Positions 24,404 to 32,663 of a DNA stretch of 64,000 nt are shown piece after piece. A model generated the notes under the pieces. The model saw nothing but the letters and a program-made list of their open reading frames with translations. It was not told where the DNA came from and made no database searches. The position numbers were made by a program, and so were the translations under genes. This DNA is from Streptomyces sp. NL15-2K (GTDB taxonomy: Bacteria > Actinomycetota > Actinomycetes > Streptomycetales > Streptomycetaceae), in NCBI RefSeq assembly GCF_030551255.1, contig NZ_CP130630.1, positions 10,353,001 to 10,417,000 of the forward strand, in the 5' to 3' direction. Positions within the stretch are counted from its first letter, which is position 1. Each line of letters starts with the position of its first letter.

Positions 24404-25719
24404 CGATGAAGACCTCAGAGATCTTCGAAACACTGCTCAAGAACCTGAAGGTCGGGGAGACGGCCACGACGGTCGCCTCACGGCGGGACGAGATCACGAA
24501 GGCGCTCAACAAGGACTTCCGCGACAAGGACGGCTGCACCGACTACAAGCTGATGGTCGGATCGTTCGGCCGGCACACCGCGATCAAGGGAGTGTCCGAC
24601 CTCGACATGATCTTCATCCTCCCGCCCGGGATCCGGTCAAGCTACGAGGGGGACACCGGCCCGCGGAGAATTCTCGAGAGGGTTCGGGACGACCTCAAGG
24701 CGCGGTACAAGAACACGGATATCCGCGTCGACCAGTGTGTCGTCCGAGTGCGGTTCACGTCCAACGCCTTCAAGTTCGAGGTCCAGCCGGCATTCGAGAA
24801 CGCCGATGGCAGCTTCGACTACCCGGACACGAAGGCTGAGGGCTGGAAGGTCACCAAGCCGCGCGAGGAGATCGCTGCGACCAAGGAGTGCAACGACCGC
24901 ACCTCGACGAACATGCGCCACCTCGCCCGGATGGCACGGGCATGGAAGAACGCGAACGGCGTAAACATGGGCGGCCTGCTCATCGACACCCTCGTCTACA
25001 ACTTCCTCGACCAGACCGACGACTACGACACAGCGGGCACAGGCTCGTTCGACCTCATGGCCCGCGACTTCTTCGAATTCCTCAAGGATCAGTCAGAGCA
25101 GGAGTACTACCTGGCGCTGGGCAGCCGGCAGCGGGTCCACGTCAAGGCGCAGTTCCAGCCGAAGGCGAAGAAGGCGTACAACCGATGCCTCGAGGCGATC
25201 GCGGACGAAGGCAAGACGTCCGCCATCAAGAAGTGGCGCGAGGTCTTCGGCACGTCGGTGCCGCTGGCGAAGAGCGCGAGCGAGTCGTCCCGGTCGTTCA
25301 GGGACACCGAGGAGTTCATCGAGGATGAGTTCCCGGTCGACGTGTCCGAGACTGTGTCCATCGACTGCGAGGTCACGCAGGCCGGATGGCGTCCGACCTG
25401 GCTCCGTGCGATGCGTCGCGGTGGGATCCTGCTCAAGGCCGACAAGGGCTTGAGGTTCGTGGTCACCAGTTGCTCGGTCGGGGAGCCCTACACGCTGAAG
25501 TGGAAGGTGCTCAATCGTGGTCCGGAAGCCGAGCGGCGGGACGCGATCCGCGGCCAGATCGTCGACTCGAGCAAGCGGGGAGTCCGCGTCGAGCACTCGG
25601 ACTTCAAGGGCGAGCACGTTGTCGAGTGCTACGTCGTCAAGGACGGGGTCGTCGTCGCTCGGGACCGGATCGACGTGCCGATCGGCAACACGAGCGTCAA
25701 GACGGCGAACGCCTTGTAG
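24400..25719 (+). CDS. CBASS CD-NTase: SMODS nucleotidyltransferase with AGS-C sensor domain
   Basis: 439 residues. Residues 1-200 are a SMODS-type nucleotidyltransferase: the GS motif and metal-binding pair are in MVGSFGRHTAIKGVSDLDMIFILP (G54-S55, D67, D69), and the third acidic position falls in FKFEVQPAF, where Glu127 replaces the usual Asp. The central helical region contains the LARMARAWKN and GLLIDTLVYNFL helices. Residues about 330-437 match the AGS-C domain (LRFVVTSCSVGEPYTLKWKVLNRGPEA ... RGQIVD ... EHVVECYVVKDGVVVARDRIDVPI), which accompanies many CBASS cyclases. It would make a cyclic oligonucleotide on phage infection to activate the SLATT effector. An intact frame, followed by a terminator. 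Confidence 0.85.
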   Translation: MTMKTSEIFETLLKNLKVGETATTVASRRDEITKALNKDFRDKDGCTDYKLMVGSFGRHTAIKGVSDLDMIFILPPGIRSSYEGDTGPRRILERVRDDLKARYKNTDIRVDQCVVRVRFTSNAFKFEVQPAFENADGSFDYPDTKAEGWKVTKPREEIAATKECNDRTSTNMRHLARMARAWKNANGVNMGGLLIDTLVYNFLDQTDDYDTAGTGSFDLMARDFFEFLKDQSEQEYYLALGSRQRVHVKAQFQPKAKKAYNRCLEAIADEGKTSAIKKWREVFGTSVPLAKSASESSRSFRDTEEFIEDEFPVDVSETVSIDCEVTQAGWRPTWLRAMRRGGILLKADKGLRFVVTSCSVGEPYTLKWKVLNRGPEAERRDAIRGQIVDSSKRGVRVEHSDFKGEHVVECYVVKDGVVVARDRIDVPIGNTSVKTANAL

Positions 25720-25737
25720 GGAATCGATCCTCGGTGC

Positions 25738-25775
25738 GCGACGAGGCCCCGACGAATCTGCCGGGGTCTCGTCGC
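25738..25775 (+). terminator. Terminator of the CBASS operon
   Basis: GCGACGAGGCCCCG (25738-25751) pairs with CGGGGTCTCGTCGC (25762-25775): a 14-bp stem with one G-U pair and a 10-base loop, 18 bases after the CD-NTase stop. It separates the CBASS pair from the next two genes. Confidence 0.8.
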
Positions 25776-25805
25776 ATCGGACGCATCCGCCCGTAGGGTT
25801 GAAGC

Positions 25806-26004
25806 ATGAGCAGTTCTCTCGCTGCCATGTCCGAGTCCCTGCTCAACGCCGAGATGGCTTTCGCGGGAGCGGTACGCTGCCCGCCGCCCGGCTGAGCTGC
25901 GCTCCGAGGATCCCAGCAGGTCCGCAGAGCAGATCGTCGGTCTGCTCCGCGACGAAGCAGATACCGCGGAAGCGGAGTTCCAGCGGCTTCGAGACCTCGG
26001 CTGA
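25806..26004 (+). pseudogene. Small helical protein gene with frameshift
   Basis: From ATG 25806 the frame reads MSSSLAAMSESLLNAEMAF and stops after 30 codons. In the +1 frame it continues as AELRSEDPSRSAEQIVGLL then RDEADTAEAEFQRLRDLG and ends at 26002-26004, together about 65 residues of amphipathic helix. The shift lies in 25882-25895, a GC-rich run. The following zinc-ribbon gene starts 39 bases later, so the two probably form a unit. No family recognised. Confidence 0.45.
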
Positions 26005-26042
26005 GGCTGGTTCTCCGTCGGACGCTTCCGGAGAATGGTGCC

Positions 26043-26839
26043 GTGGAACGGCAAATCGACTTCTCGCGCGAGCGGCAGATGCTCTGTGGGCGCTGCGATC
26101 ATCGGTGGCGCGTCGATCTGGACTGGATCGATCGGTGGGAGCAGGCGAAGGAGACCTGCCCCGGCTGCGGCATGGCCTGCGAGCACGAGGACTCGCCTCG
26201 GGTGACGCTCGACTCCGGCGACCCGGCGCTCGACGACGACAGGGTCGCGCAGTTCTCCTGGTACCACACGAGCACGCAGGCAGACTGGCCGACGCGGCAC
26301 TTCGACCCGGCAGCCGTCTTGACTCCCGAGACCCGCAGGAGGATGGGCGGAGAGCAGCGGGTTTCCGCGTGGGCCGCGCGCCAGCGGGCGAAGGCCCTCC
26401 ACGTCGGCACGTACGAGGCCGCTGTCCACAATATGCTGCGTCGGATCCGCGACCAGGCCGACCAGCGCAGCCAGTTCTGTCTGTATCGGGTCCGTCTGAA
26501 GCCATCCGTCGTGGTGCGGGAGGGGTGGCTCGTCGACCCAGCAACTTCGTCGGCGACGTCGTCCTCGACGAGGTCTGCCCTCCAGGCGTCGACGTCGCCC
26601 GCTACCTCAACTACCACGAGGACCCCGGCGGGCTCTCCCTGGCGCTGGGGCGGGAAGCGATCGCCGGCGTTCAGCAGGTCCCAGTTCCGCCCCCGGATGC
26701 CTGGTACACCGACTGGGTGAGAGAGGCCGTCGCGGCCCTCGAGACCGCTTCCGACGCCCCCATCCCGGCGACCGGCAAGCTGGCCCGCTTCAGCCCTCCG
26801 CCTGCGCCAACCGCACCGTCCGCTCCGCCAACTCGCTGA
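26043..26839 (+). pseudogene. Zinc-ribbon protein of unknown family (possible ADP-ribosyltransferase-like fold), frameshifted
   Basis: GTG 26043 follows GGAGAA. Residues 14-45 hold a zinc ribbon (MLCGRCDHRW ... ETCPGCGM). The body has three conserved-looking blocks: FSWYHTSTQADWP, KALHVGTYEAAVHNMLRR and, after a frame change near 26535-26545, VARYLNYHEDPGGLSLALG. The shift lies in a CCC run (GTCGACCCAGC): one extra C would restore a protein of about 265 residues. The H-T-S, H-V-G-T and H-E-D blocks recall the His/.../Glu pattern of ADP-ribosyltransferases (weak inference). Its end overlaps the convergent ADP-ribosylglycohydrolase gene by 50 bases. Confidence 0.5.
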
Positions 26840-27863
26840 TCCGCACTCCGTCGAAGCCGAACACCGCGCTGCGCACCGTGTCCTCCAGCGGGTCCTTCCA
26901 CTGCGCGGGGATGGCGTCCGCGCCGGTCAGGACGCCGGCCACCGAGCCCGCGGTCGCGCCGGTGGAGTCGGTGTCCAGGCCGCCGCGGACGGTGAGCGTG
27001 ATGGTGCGGGTGAAGTCGCCGTCGCCGTACAGGAGCCCGGCGGTCAGTACGGCGGCGTTCGGGATGGTGTGGATCCAGCCGAGCCCGGCGGTCTCCCCGG
27101 CCACCGTGGTGAGCGTGTCCTCCCAGGTCATCCGCGTGTCGTGGAGGGAGACGACCCGGCGTACCGTACGGGCGAGCCGGCAGCTCGCCGGAATCACGGC
27201 GAGCGCCTCGTCGACGGCGTGCCGCACGGTCGGCGCCGTGAACGCCGCCGAGATCAGCGCCGCCGCCAACATCGCGCCGTACACGCCGTTGCCGGTGTGG
27301 GACAGCACCGCGTCCCGGCGGGCGAGCGAGGCGGCGCGTCGCGGGTCGCCGGGGGAGGTCCAGCCGTAGATGTCGGCGCGGATGAGCGCCCCGATCCACT
27401 CCTGGTACGGGTTGTCGTACGTCGCCGTCAGCGGCGGCTTCAGCCCGTCCGCGAGGTTGCGGTAGGCGGCCCGCTCCGCGGTGAAGGTCTGCAGATACGG
27501 CAGCCGCAGCAGCCACAGCTCGCCGACCTGCTCCGTGCTGAAGTCGAAGCCGTGGGTCTCCAGGAGGTCCAGGCCGAGGATGGCGTAGTCGACGTCGTCG
27601 TCGCGGCAGCTGCCGTGGATACGGCCGCGCACGCACTGGCGCCACTCGGGGCGCAGCTCCAAGCCGTCGATGTCGCCGACGGGCTCGGGCAGGTAGTCGG
27701 TGAGCGGCAGGGCGGCGGCCTGCCGCAGATAGCGGTCGATACGGTCCCGCGTCCACAGGTCGCCCTGCTCGACCGGCTTGCCGAGCATGTTGCCCGCGAT
27801 CCGGCCCAGCCAGCCTCCGAGGACGCGGTCGGCGAGCTCTGGCTCAGTGCCCACAGGGGTCAT
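26790..27863 (-). CDS. ADP-ribosylglycohydrolase (DraG-like) family protein
   Basis: 357 residues. Family features are GGWLGRIAGNMLGKPVE near the start, a di-Asp site in CRDDDVDYAILGL (metal ligands), HTGNGVYGAMLAAALISAAF, and the C-terminal metal motif RGGLDTDSTGATAGSVAG (D-x-D-S/T). These enzymes hydrolyse ADP-ribose from proteins or small molecules using two Mg ions. It converges on the zinc-ribbon gene. If that gene is an ADP-ribosyltransferase the two could be opposing activities, but opposite orientation and lack of a shared promoter make this speculative. Confidence 0.85.
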   Translation of the reverse strand: MTPVGTEPELADRVLGGWLGRIAGNMLGKPVEQGDLWTRDRIDRYLRQAAALPLTDYLPEPVGDIDGLELRPEWRQCVRGRIHGSCRDDDVDYAILGLDLLETHGFDFSTEQVGELWLLRLPYLQTFTAERAAYRNLADGLKPPLTATYDNPYQEWIGALIRADIYGWTSPGDPRRAASLARRDAVLSHTGNGVYGAMLAAALISAAFTAPTVRHAVDEALAVIPASCRLARTVRRVVSLHDTRMTWEDTLTTVAGETAGLGWIHTIPNAAVLTAGLLYGDGDFTRTITLTVRGGLDTDSTGATAGSVAGVLTGADAIPAQWKDPLEDTVRSAVFGFDGVRISELAERTVRLAQAEG

Positions 27864-28043
27864 AGCACCGGTCTACCCAATTCCGGCGGCGCCCGCGCGG
27901 GTTCGGACCGCCCGTACAGGTGCTTGCCGGCCTTGGTCCAGTGGCGGGTCGGGGCATGACGGAGGGGGTGTCCTGAGGTTAAGGTCGCAGCGGCGCGACT
28001 GGCCCTGACGTGCGTCGGGCCCGGAGAGCAAGGGGATGGCAAG

Positions 28044-29195
28044 GTGGCGGACGCTGCAGTGAACGGTGCCGAGAGGGTGCTCATCGCCGCGGACAAGTTC
28101 AAGGGGTCGCTGACGGCCGTACAGGTCGCCGAGCGGGTGACGGCCGGGCTGCGCCGGGTCGTCCCGGACCTCGAGGCCGAGGCGCTGCCCGTGGCCGACG
28201 GCGGCGACGGGACGGTGGACGCGGCGGTCGCGGCCGGATTCGAACGGCGGGAGGTACGGGTCGCCGGTCCCCTCGGCCAGGAGGTGACGGCGGCGTTCGC
28301 GCTGCGCGGGGACACCGCAGTCGTGGAGATGGCGGAGGCGAGCGGGCTGCAGCGGCTGCCGGGCGGCGTCTTCGCGCCGCTCACGGCGTCCACGTACGGC
28401 TCCGGCGAACTGCTGCGGGCCGCGTTGGACGCGGGTGCCGGGACGATCGTGTTCGGGGTCGGCGGCAGCGCGACCACGGACGGCGGCGCCGGAATGCTGT
28501 CCGCGCTGGGTGCGCGGTTCCTGGACGCGAAGGGGGAGCCGGTGTCACCGGGCGGGGGCGGCCTCGCCGACCTGGCGTCGGCGGACCTTTCGGGCCTCGA
28601 CCCGCGCTTCGCCTCCGTCGAACTGATCCTGGCCAGCGACGTCGACAACCCGCTGACCGGGCCGAAGGGCGCGCCCGCGGTCTACGGCCCGCAGAAGGGC
28701 GCCTCGCCGGACGACGTGGAGACGTTGGACGCCGCGCTGGCCCACTACGCGAAGGTGCTGGAGGAGACGGTCGGGACGAAGGCCGCGGAACACGCCGCCT
28801 CGCCGGGCGCGGGCGCGGCGGGCGGCATCGGCTACGGCGCCCTCCTCCTCGGCGCGCGTTTCCGCCCCGGCATCGAGGTCATGCTCGACGTCCTGGGCTT
28901 CGCGCCCGCGCTGGCGAAGGCCACGCTGGTGATCACCGGCGAGGGCTCCCTGGACGAGCAGACGCTGCACGGCAAGGCCCCGGCGGGTGTCGCCGCGGCG
29001 GCCCGTGCGGCGGGCAAGGAGGTCGTCGCGGTGTGCGGACGCCTCGCCCTTCCGCCGCAGGCGCTGGGCCGGGCGGGGATCCGCCGGGCGTACCCGCTGA
29101 CGGATGTCGAGCCGGACGTGGCGAAGTGCATCGCGGACGCGGGGCCGATCCTGGAGCGGGTGGCGGAACGGATCGCGCGGGACTTCCTGACCTGA
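28044..29195 (+). CDS. Glycerate kinase (type I)
   Basis: 383 residues of the GarK/GlxK family, phosphorylating D-glycerate with ATP. Motifs: LIAADKFKGSLTAVQVAERV at the N-terminus, PVADGGDGTVDA, TIVFGVGGSATTDGGAGML, VDNPLTGPKGAPAVYGPQKGAS, GAGAAGGIGYGALLLGA and TLVITGEGSLDEQTLHGKAP. Length is normal. GTG at 28044 is used; an in-frame GTG at 28059 just before NGAERVLIAADKF is an alternative. Monocistronic, ended by a strong hairpin. Confidence 0.92.
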   Translation: MADAAVNGAERVLIAADKFKGSLTAVQVAERVTAGLRRVVPDLEAEALPVADGGDGTVDAAVAAGFERREVRVAGPLGQEVTAAFALRGDTAVVEMAEASGLQRLPGGVFAPLTASTYGSGELLRAALDAGAGTIVFGVGGSATTDGGAGMLSALGARFLDAKGEPVSPGGGGLADLASADLSGLDPRFASVELILASDVDNPLTGPKGAPAVYGPQKGASPDDVETLDAALAHYAKVLEETVGTKAAEHAASPGAGAAGGIGYGALLLGARFRPGIEVMLDVLGFAPALAKATLVITGEGSLDEQTLHGKAPAGVAAAARAAGKEVVAVCGRLALPPQALGRAGIRRAYPLTDVEPDVAKCIADAGPILERVAERIARDFLT

Positions 29196-29216
29196 GGGAG
29201 CTCACGCGAGGCAAAG

Positions 29217-29258
29217 CCGAAGGGCCCCGAGCCAAGCAGCTCGGGGCCCTTCGGTTTG
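29217..29258 (+). terminator. Bidirectional intrinsic terminator
   Basis: CCGAAGGGCCCCGAGC (29217-29232) pairs perfectly with GCTCGGGGCCCTTCGG (29239-29254), 16 bp with a 6-base loop, followed by TTTGT on the plus strand. It lies between the converging glycerate kinase and phosphatidylserine synthase genes. Confidence 0.9.
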
Positions 29259-29269
29259 TCCTACGACCG

Positions 29270-30124
29270 CTACGGCAGCTGCGCCGCCCGCGCCTCACGC
29301 CGGTTGTCGCGGAAGTTGTTCACCCGGCGAGCCGTGGCGAACAGCGGGATCACCGCGCCCATGACCAGCTGGAGCGCGCAGCCCGTCTGGAGGAGCAGCT
29401 GTCCGCTCGGCGCGTCGAACGCCCATGCGGCCAGCAGGCCCATCGACAGGACGATCCAGGTGAGCATCGCCACCGCGAGTCGGCCCCGCGGCTTCGGGTA
29501 CTCCACCCGGCTCACCATCAGCCACGCCGTGCCGAGGATGGCCAGCAGTGTCGCCACGAAGGGCAGCTCGAGCAGCACGATCGAGACCACCGTCAGCGCG
29601 CCGAACGGCGACGGCATGCCCTGGAAGGTGCCGTCCTTCACCGTCACGCAGGAGAATCTCGCCAGACGCAGCACCACCGCCAGCAGTACGACGATCGCGC
29701 CGACCGCCGCCACCCGCTGGTGCGCGTCGTCCGCGACCATGCCGTACACGAGCACGAAGTACGCCGGCGCCAGGCCGAAGCTGATCAGGTCCGACAGGTT
29801 GTCGAGCTCCGCGCCCATCGGGGACGAGCGCAGCTTCCTCGCCACCAGGCCGTCGAACAGGTCGAAGACCGCCGCGCACAGCATCAGGATCACCGCCGTG
29901 GCCGCGCTGTGGCGGGCCATGCCGGACTCCTGGCTGCCGGTGAGGTGCGGGATCAGGATGCCGGTGGTGGTGAAGTACACCGCCATGAAGCCGCACGTGG
30001 CGTTGCCGAGAGTGAGGGTGTCCGCTATCGACAGGCGCAGAGAGAGGGGCATCTCCTCCTCTTCGTCCACCTCGTCCGCCTCGGGCACCCAGCCCGCCTG
30101 GGTTTCTGGATCAATCACGGTCAA
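29270..30124 (-). CDS. pssA: CDP-diacylglycerol--serine O-phosphatidyltransferase
   Basis: 284 residues of integral membrane CDP-alcohol phosphatidyltransferase. The catalytic motif D-x2-D-G-x2-A-R-x8-G-x3-D-x3-D is seen in AAVFDLFDGLVARKLRSSPMGAELDNLSDLISFG. Multiple membrane helices follow (AVGAIVVLLAVVLRLARFSCVT; TVVSIVLLELPFVATLLAIL). It makes phosphatidylserine from CDP-DAG and serine. It overlaps the upstream psd gene by 14 bases, the usual actinobacterial psd-pssA operon for phosphatidylethanolamine. Confidence 0.93.
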   Translation of the reverse strand: MTVIDPETQAGWVPEADEVDEEEEMPLSLRLSIADTLTLGNATCGFMAVYFTTTGILIPHLTGSQESGMARHSAATAVILMLCAAVFDLFDGLVARKLRSSPMGAELDNLSDLISFGLAPAYFVLVYGMVADDAHQRVAAVGAIVVLLAVVLRLARFSCVTVKDGTFQGMPSPFGALTVVSIVLLELPFVATLLAILGTAWLMVSRVEYPKPRGRLAVAMLTWIVLSMGLLAAWAFDAPSGQLLLQTGCALQLVMGAVIPLFATARRVNNFRDNRREARAAQLP

Positions 30125-30767
30125 TGCGAGTCACCCCAGCCACGGTCTTCTGGCCGACCTCGACCGCGACCTCCACGCCCTCGGGCAGGTAGATGTCGAC
30201 GCGCGAGCCGAACCGGATCAGACCGATGCGGTCGCCCTGCTCGACCTTCGTGCCCTGCGGGACGTACGGCACGATGCGACGGGCCACCGCGCCGGCAATC
30301 TGGATCATCTCGATGTCGCCGAGTTCGGTGTCGAAATGCCAGACTACGCGCTCGTTGTTCTCGCTCTCCTTGTTGAACGCCGGAACGAACCCGCCCGGGA
30401 TGTGCTCGACCGACGCCACCGTGCCGGAGAGCGGCGCACGGTTGACGTGGACGTTGAGCGGGCTCATGAAGATCGCGACGCGGGTGCGGCCGTCCTTCCA
30501 GGGCATGATGCTCTGCACCACGCCGTCGGCGGGAGAGATGACCCGGCCCGGGGCGATCTCGCGCTCGGGGTCGCGGAAGAACCACAGCATGCCCGCCGCG
30601 AGCGCGGTGGCGGGCACGGCGACGGCCTTGGCGGCGCCTGACTTGCGCGCGCGTACCAGGCTGAGGGCTGCGGTGGCGACGGTCGGGAGGAGCCACGGCG
30701 ATGCTCCGCGCGCGAGGCGTACGCCTGCCAGGCTGTCGCGAGGTGCAGAGGTTTGGCTGTGGGGCAT
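30111..30767 (-). CDS. psd: Phosphatidylserine decarboxylase (short form)
   Basis: 218 residues. One membrane helix near the N-terminus, then ISPADGVVQSIMPWKDG, VAIFMSPLNVHVNRAPLSGTV, and the self-cleavage site GLIRFGSRVDIYLPEG, where the Ser of FGS becomes the pyruvoyl cofactor. The ATG at 30767 is chosen because the extension to 30935 is a low-complexity Arg/Pro stretch without homology. Produces phosphatidylethanolamine from the product of PssA. Confidence 0.92.
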   Translation of the reverse strand: MPHSQTSAPRDSLAGVRLARGASPWLLPTVATAALSLVRARKSGAAKAVAVPATALAAGMLWFFRDPEREIAPGRVISPADGVVQSIMPWKDGRTRVAIFMSPLNVHVNRAPLSGTVASVEHIPGGFVPAFNKESENNERVVWHFDTELGDIEMIQIAGAVARRIVPYVPQGTKVEQGDRIGLIRFGSRVDIYLPEGVEVAVEVGQKTVAGVTRIDRD

Positions 30768-30937
30768 GGATGACCTTCGTAGCGGATGATGCCGCGCTGC
30801 GGGAGGGGGACGGCGGCTTTCCCGGGATCGTACCGGTCGCGGGCCACAACTGGGCAAGCCAGGAAGCCGAGTCGGCGGCTGAAGATTGCTGACGGGGTGT
30901 GATCTTCTTCTCGAAGAAAACACCCCAACCCGCACAT

Positions 30938-32143
30938 CTAGCCCTGGAACCGATACTCCTCGAGCAGCCTGCGACCGATGATCATTTTCTGGATCTCGGC
31001 GGTACCTTCACCGATCAGCAGCATCGGAGCCTCACGGTAGAGGCGCTCGATCTCGTACTCCTTGGAGAAGCCGTAGCCGCCGTGGATCCGGAAGGCGTCT
31101 TCCACGACCTCCTTGCAGTACTCGGAGGCGAGGTACTTCGCCATCCCAGCCTCAAGGTCGTTTCGCTCCCCGGAGTCCTTTTTGCGTGCCGCGTTCACCA
31201 TCATCGCATGAGCGGCCTCCACCTTGGTAGCCATCTCCGCGAGCTTGAACTGGATCGCCTGGTGCTGGGCGATCTGCTTGCCGAACGTGTGACGCTGCTG
31301 GGCGTACTGGATGCCCAGCTCGAACGCACGCTGAGCGACACCGCAACCACGCGCCGCCACGTTGACGCGGCCGACCTCCACGCCGTCCATCATCTGGTAA
31401 AAGCCCCGGCCGGTGGCGCCGCCGAGCACCCGATCAGCGGGAATCCGCAGGCCATCCATGATGAGCTCGGTGGTGTCGACGCCCTTGTAGCCCATCTTGT
31501 CGATCTTCCCGGGGATGGTGAGGCCGGGGCGGACCTCTCCGAAGCCGGGCTCCTTCTCGACCAGGAAGGTCGTCATCGACTTGTGGGGCGCGGTCCCCTC
31601 GGGGTGTCCTTCGTCACTTCGGACGAGTACGGCAACCAAGGTTGACGTTCCACCGTTCGTCAGCCACATCTTCTGGCCGTTCAGGACGTACTCGTCGCCG
31701 TCCCTGACCGCCTTCGAGGTGATCGCCGAGACGTCGGAGCCCAGGCCCGGCTCCGACATCGAGAAGGCGCCGCGAATCTCGCCCAGCGCCATCTTCGGCA
31801 GGAAGTAGTCCTTCTGCTCCTGCGTGCCGTGCTGCTTGAGCATGTACGCCACGATGAAGTGCGTGTTGATGATGCCGGACACCGACATCCAGCCACGGGC
31901 GATCTCCTCCACGCACAGCGCGTATGTGAGGAGCGACTCGCCGAGGCCGCCGTACTCCTCGGGGATCATCAGACCGAACAGGCCCAATTCCTTGAGGCCG
32001 TCGACGATCTGCTGGGGGTACTCGTCGCGGTGCTCCAGCTCGGTGGCGACCGGGAGGATCTCCTTGTCCACGAAGTCGCGGACGGTGGAGAGGATCTCCT
32101 GCTGGATGTCGGTCAGACCGGCGGTCTGGGCGAGTCGTGCCAT
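30938..32143 (-). CDS. Acyl-CoA dehydrogenase, probable methylsuccinyl-CoA dehydrogenase
   Basis: 401 residues. Acyl-CoA dehydrogenase signatures: GAFSMSEPGLGSDVSAITSKAVRDGDEYVLNGQKMWLTNGG (FAD-binding loop), VNVAARGCGVAQRAFELGIQYAQQRHTFGKQIAQHQ, and the C-terminal DAFRIHGGYGFSKEYEIERLYREAPMLLIGEGTAEIQ, with the catalytic acid region. ATG 32143 fits the family start. As the last gene of the leftward ethylmalonyl-CoA cluster it most likely oxidises (2S)-methylsuccinyl-CoA to mesaconyl-CoA; the generic acyl-CoA role is the alternative. Confidence 0.85.
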   Translation of the reverse strand: MARLAQTAGLTDIQQEILSTVRDFVDKEILPVATELEHRDEYPQQIVDGLKELGLFGLMIPEEYGGLGESLLTYALCVEEIARGWMSVSGIINTHFIVAYMLKQHGTQEQKDYFLPKMALGEIRGAFSMSEPGLGSDVSAITSKAVRDGDEYVLNGQKMWLTNGGTSTLVAVLVRSDEGHPEGTAPHKSMTTFLVEKEPGFGEVRPGLTIPGKIDKMGYKGVDTTELIMDGLRIPADRVLGGATGRGFYQMMDGVEVGRVNVAARGCGVAQRAFELGIQYAQQRHTFGKQIAQHQAIQFKLAEMATKVEAAHAMMVNAARKKDSGERNDLEAGMAKYLASEYCKEVVEDAFRIHGGYGFSKEYEIERLYREAPMLLIGEGTAEIQKMIIGRRLLEEYRFQG

Positions 32144-32145
32144 GG

Positions 32146-32658
32146 CTACTTCTCCTGCTCCTTGAGCTGGGGCCGGCCGGGCTGCTCGCCGCCGCGCTCC
32201 TTGATGTACGTCTCGGTGGGCACCATCACCTTGCGGCGGAACACGCACACCAGCGTGCCGTCCTGCTTGTAGCCCTTCGTCTCGACGTGGACGATGCCGC
32301 GGTCGTTCTTCGACTTCGAAGGCGTCTTGTCGAGGACCGTCGTCTCGCCGTAGATCGTGTCGCCGTGGAAGGTCGGCGCCACGTGCTTGAGCGACTCGAT
32401 CTCCAGGTTGGCGATCGCCTTGCCGGAGACGTCCGGGACCGACATGCCGAGCAGCAGCGAGTAGATGTAGTTCCCCACGACGACGTTCTTGCCGAAGTCC
32501 GTCGTGTTCTCCGCATAGTTGGCGTCCATGTGGAGCGGGTGGTGGTTCATGGTGAGGAGGCAGAAGAGGTGGTCGTCGTACTCCGTGACCGTCTTCCCGG
32601 GCCAGTGCTTGTAGACGGCCCCGACCTCGAACTCCTCGTACGTACGTCCGAACTGCAT
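32146..32658 (-). CDS. MaoC-family hydratase, probable mesaconyl-CoA hydratase
   Basis: 170 residues with a single hot-dog fold. FGRTYEEFEVGAVYKHWPGKTVTEYDDHLFCLLTMNHHPLHMDANYAENTTDFGKNVVVGNYIYSLLLGM contains the MaoC hydratase motif with catalytic Asp and His. It sits two bases from the acyl-CoA dehydrogenase start and five bases after the lyase stop. Within the pathway it should hydrate mesaconyl-CoA to beta-methylmalyl-CoA, the substrate of the neighbouring lyase. Confidence 0.85.
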   Translation of the reverse strand: MQFGRTYEEFEVGAVYKHWPGKTVTEYDDHLFCLLTMNHHPLHMDANYAENTTDFGKNVVVGNYIYSLLLGMSVPDVSGKAIANLEIESLKHVAPTFHGDTIYGETTVLDKTPSKSKNDRGIVHVETKGYKQDGTLVCVFRRKVMVPTETYIKERGGEQPGRPQLKEQEK

Positions 32659-32663
32659 GGCCG

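Noticed and set aside
23752..25719. A single 655-codon fusion of the SLATT segment with the CD-NTase
   Set aside because: The middle third of that frame is Arg/Gly-rich nonsense, while the +1 frame there carries the SLATT-type C-terminal part and ends in an ATGA overlap with the CD-NTase start. Two genes with a frameshift explain it better.
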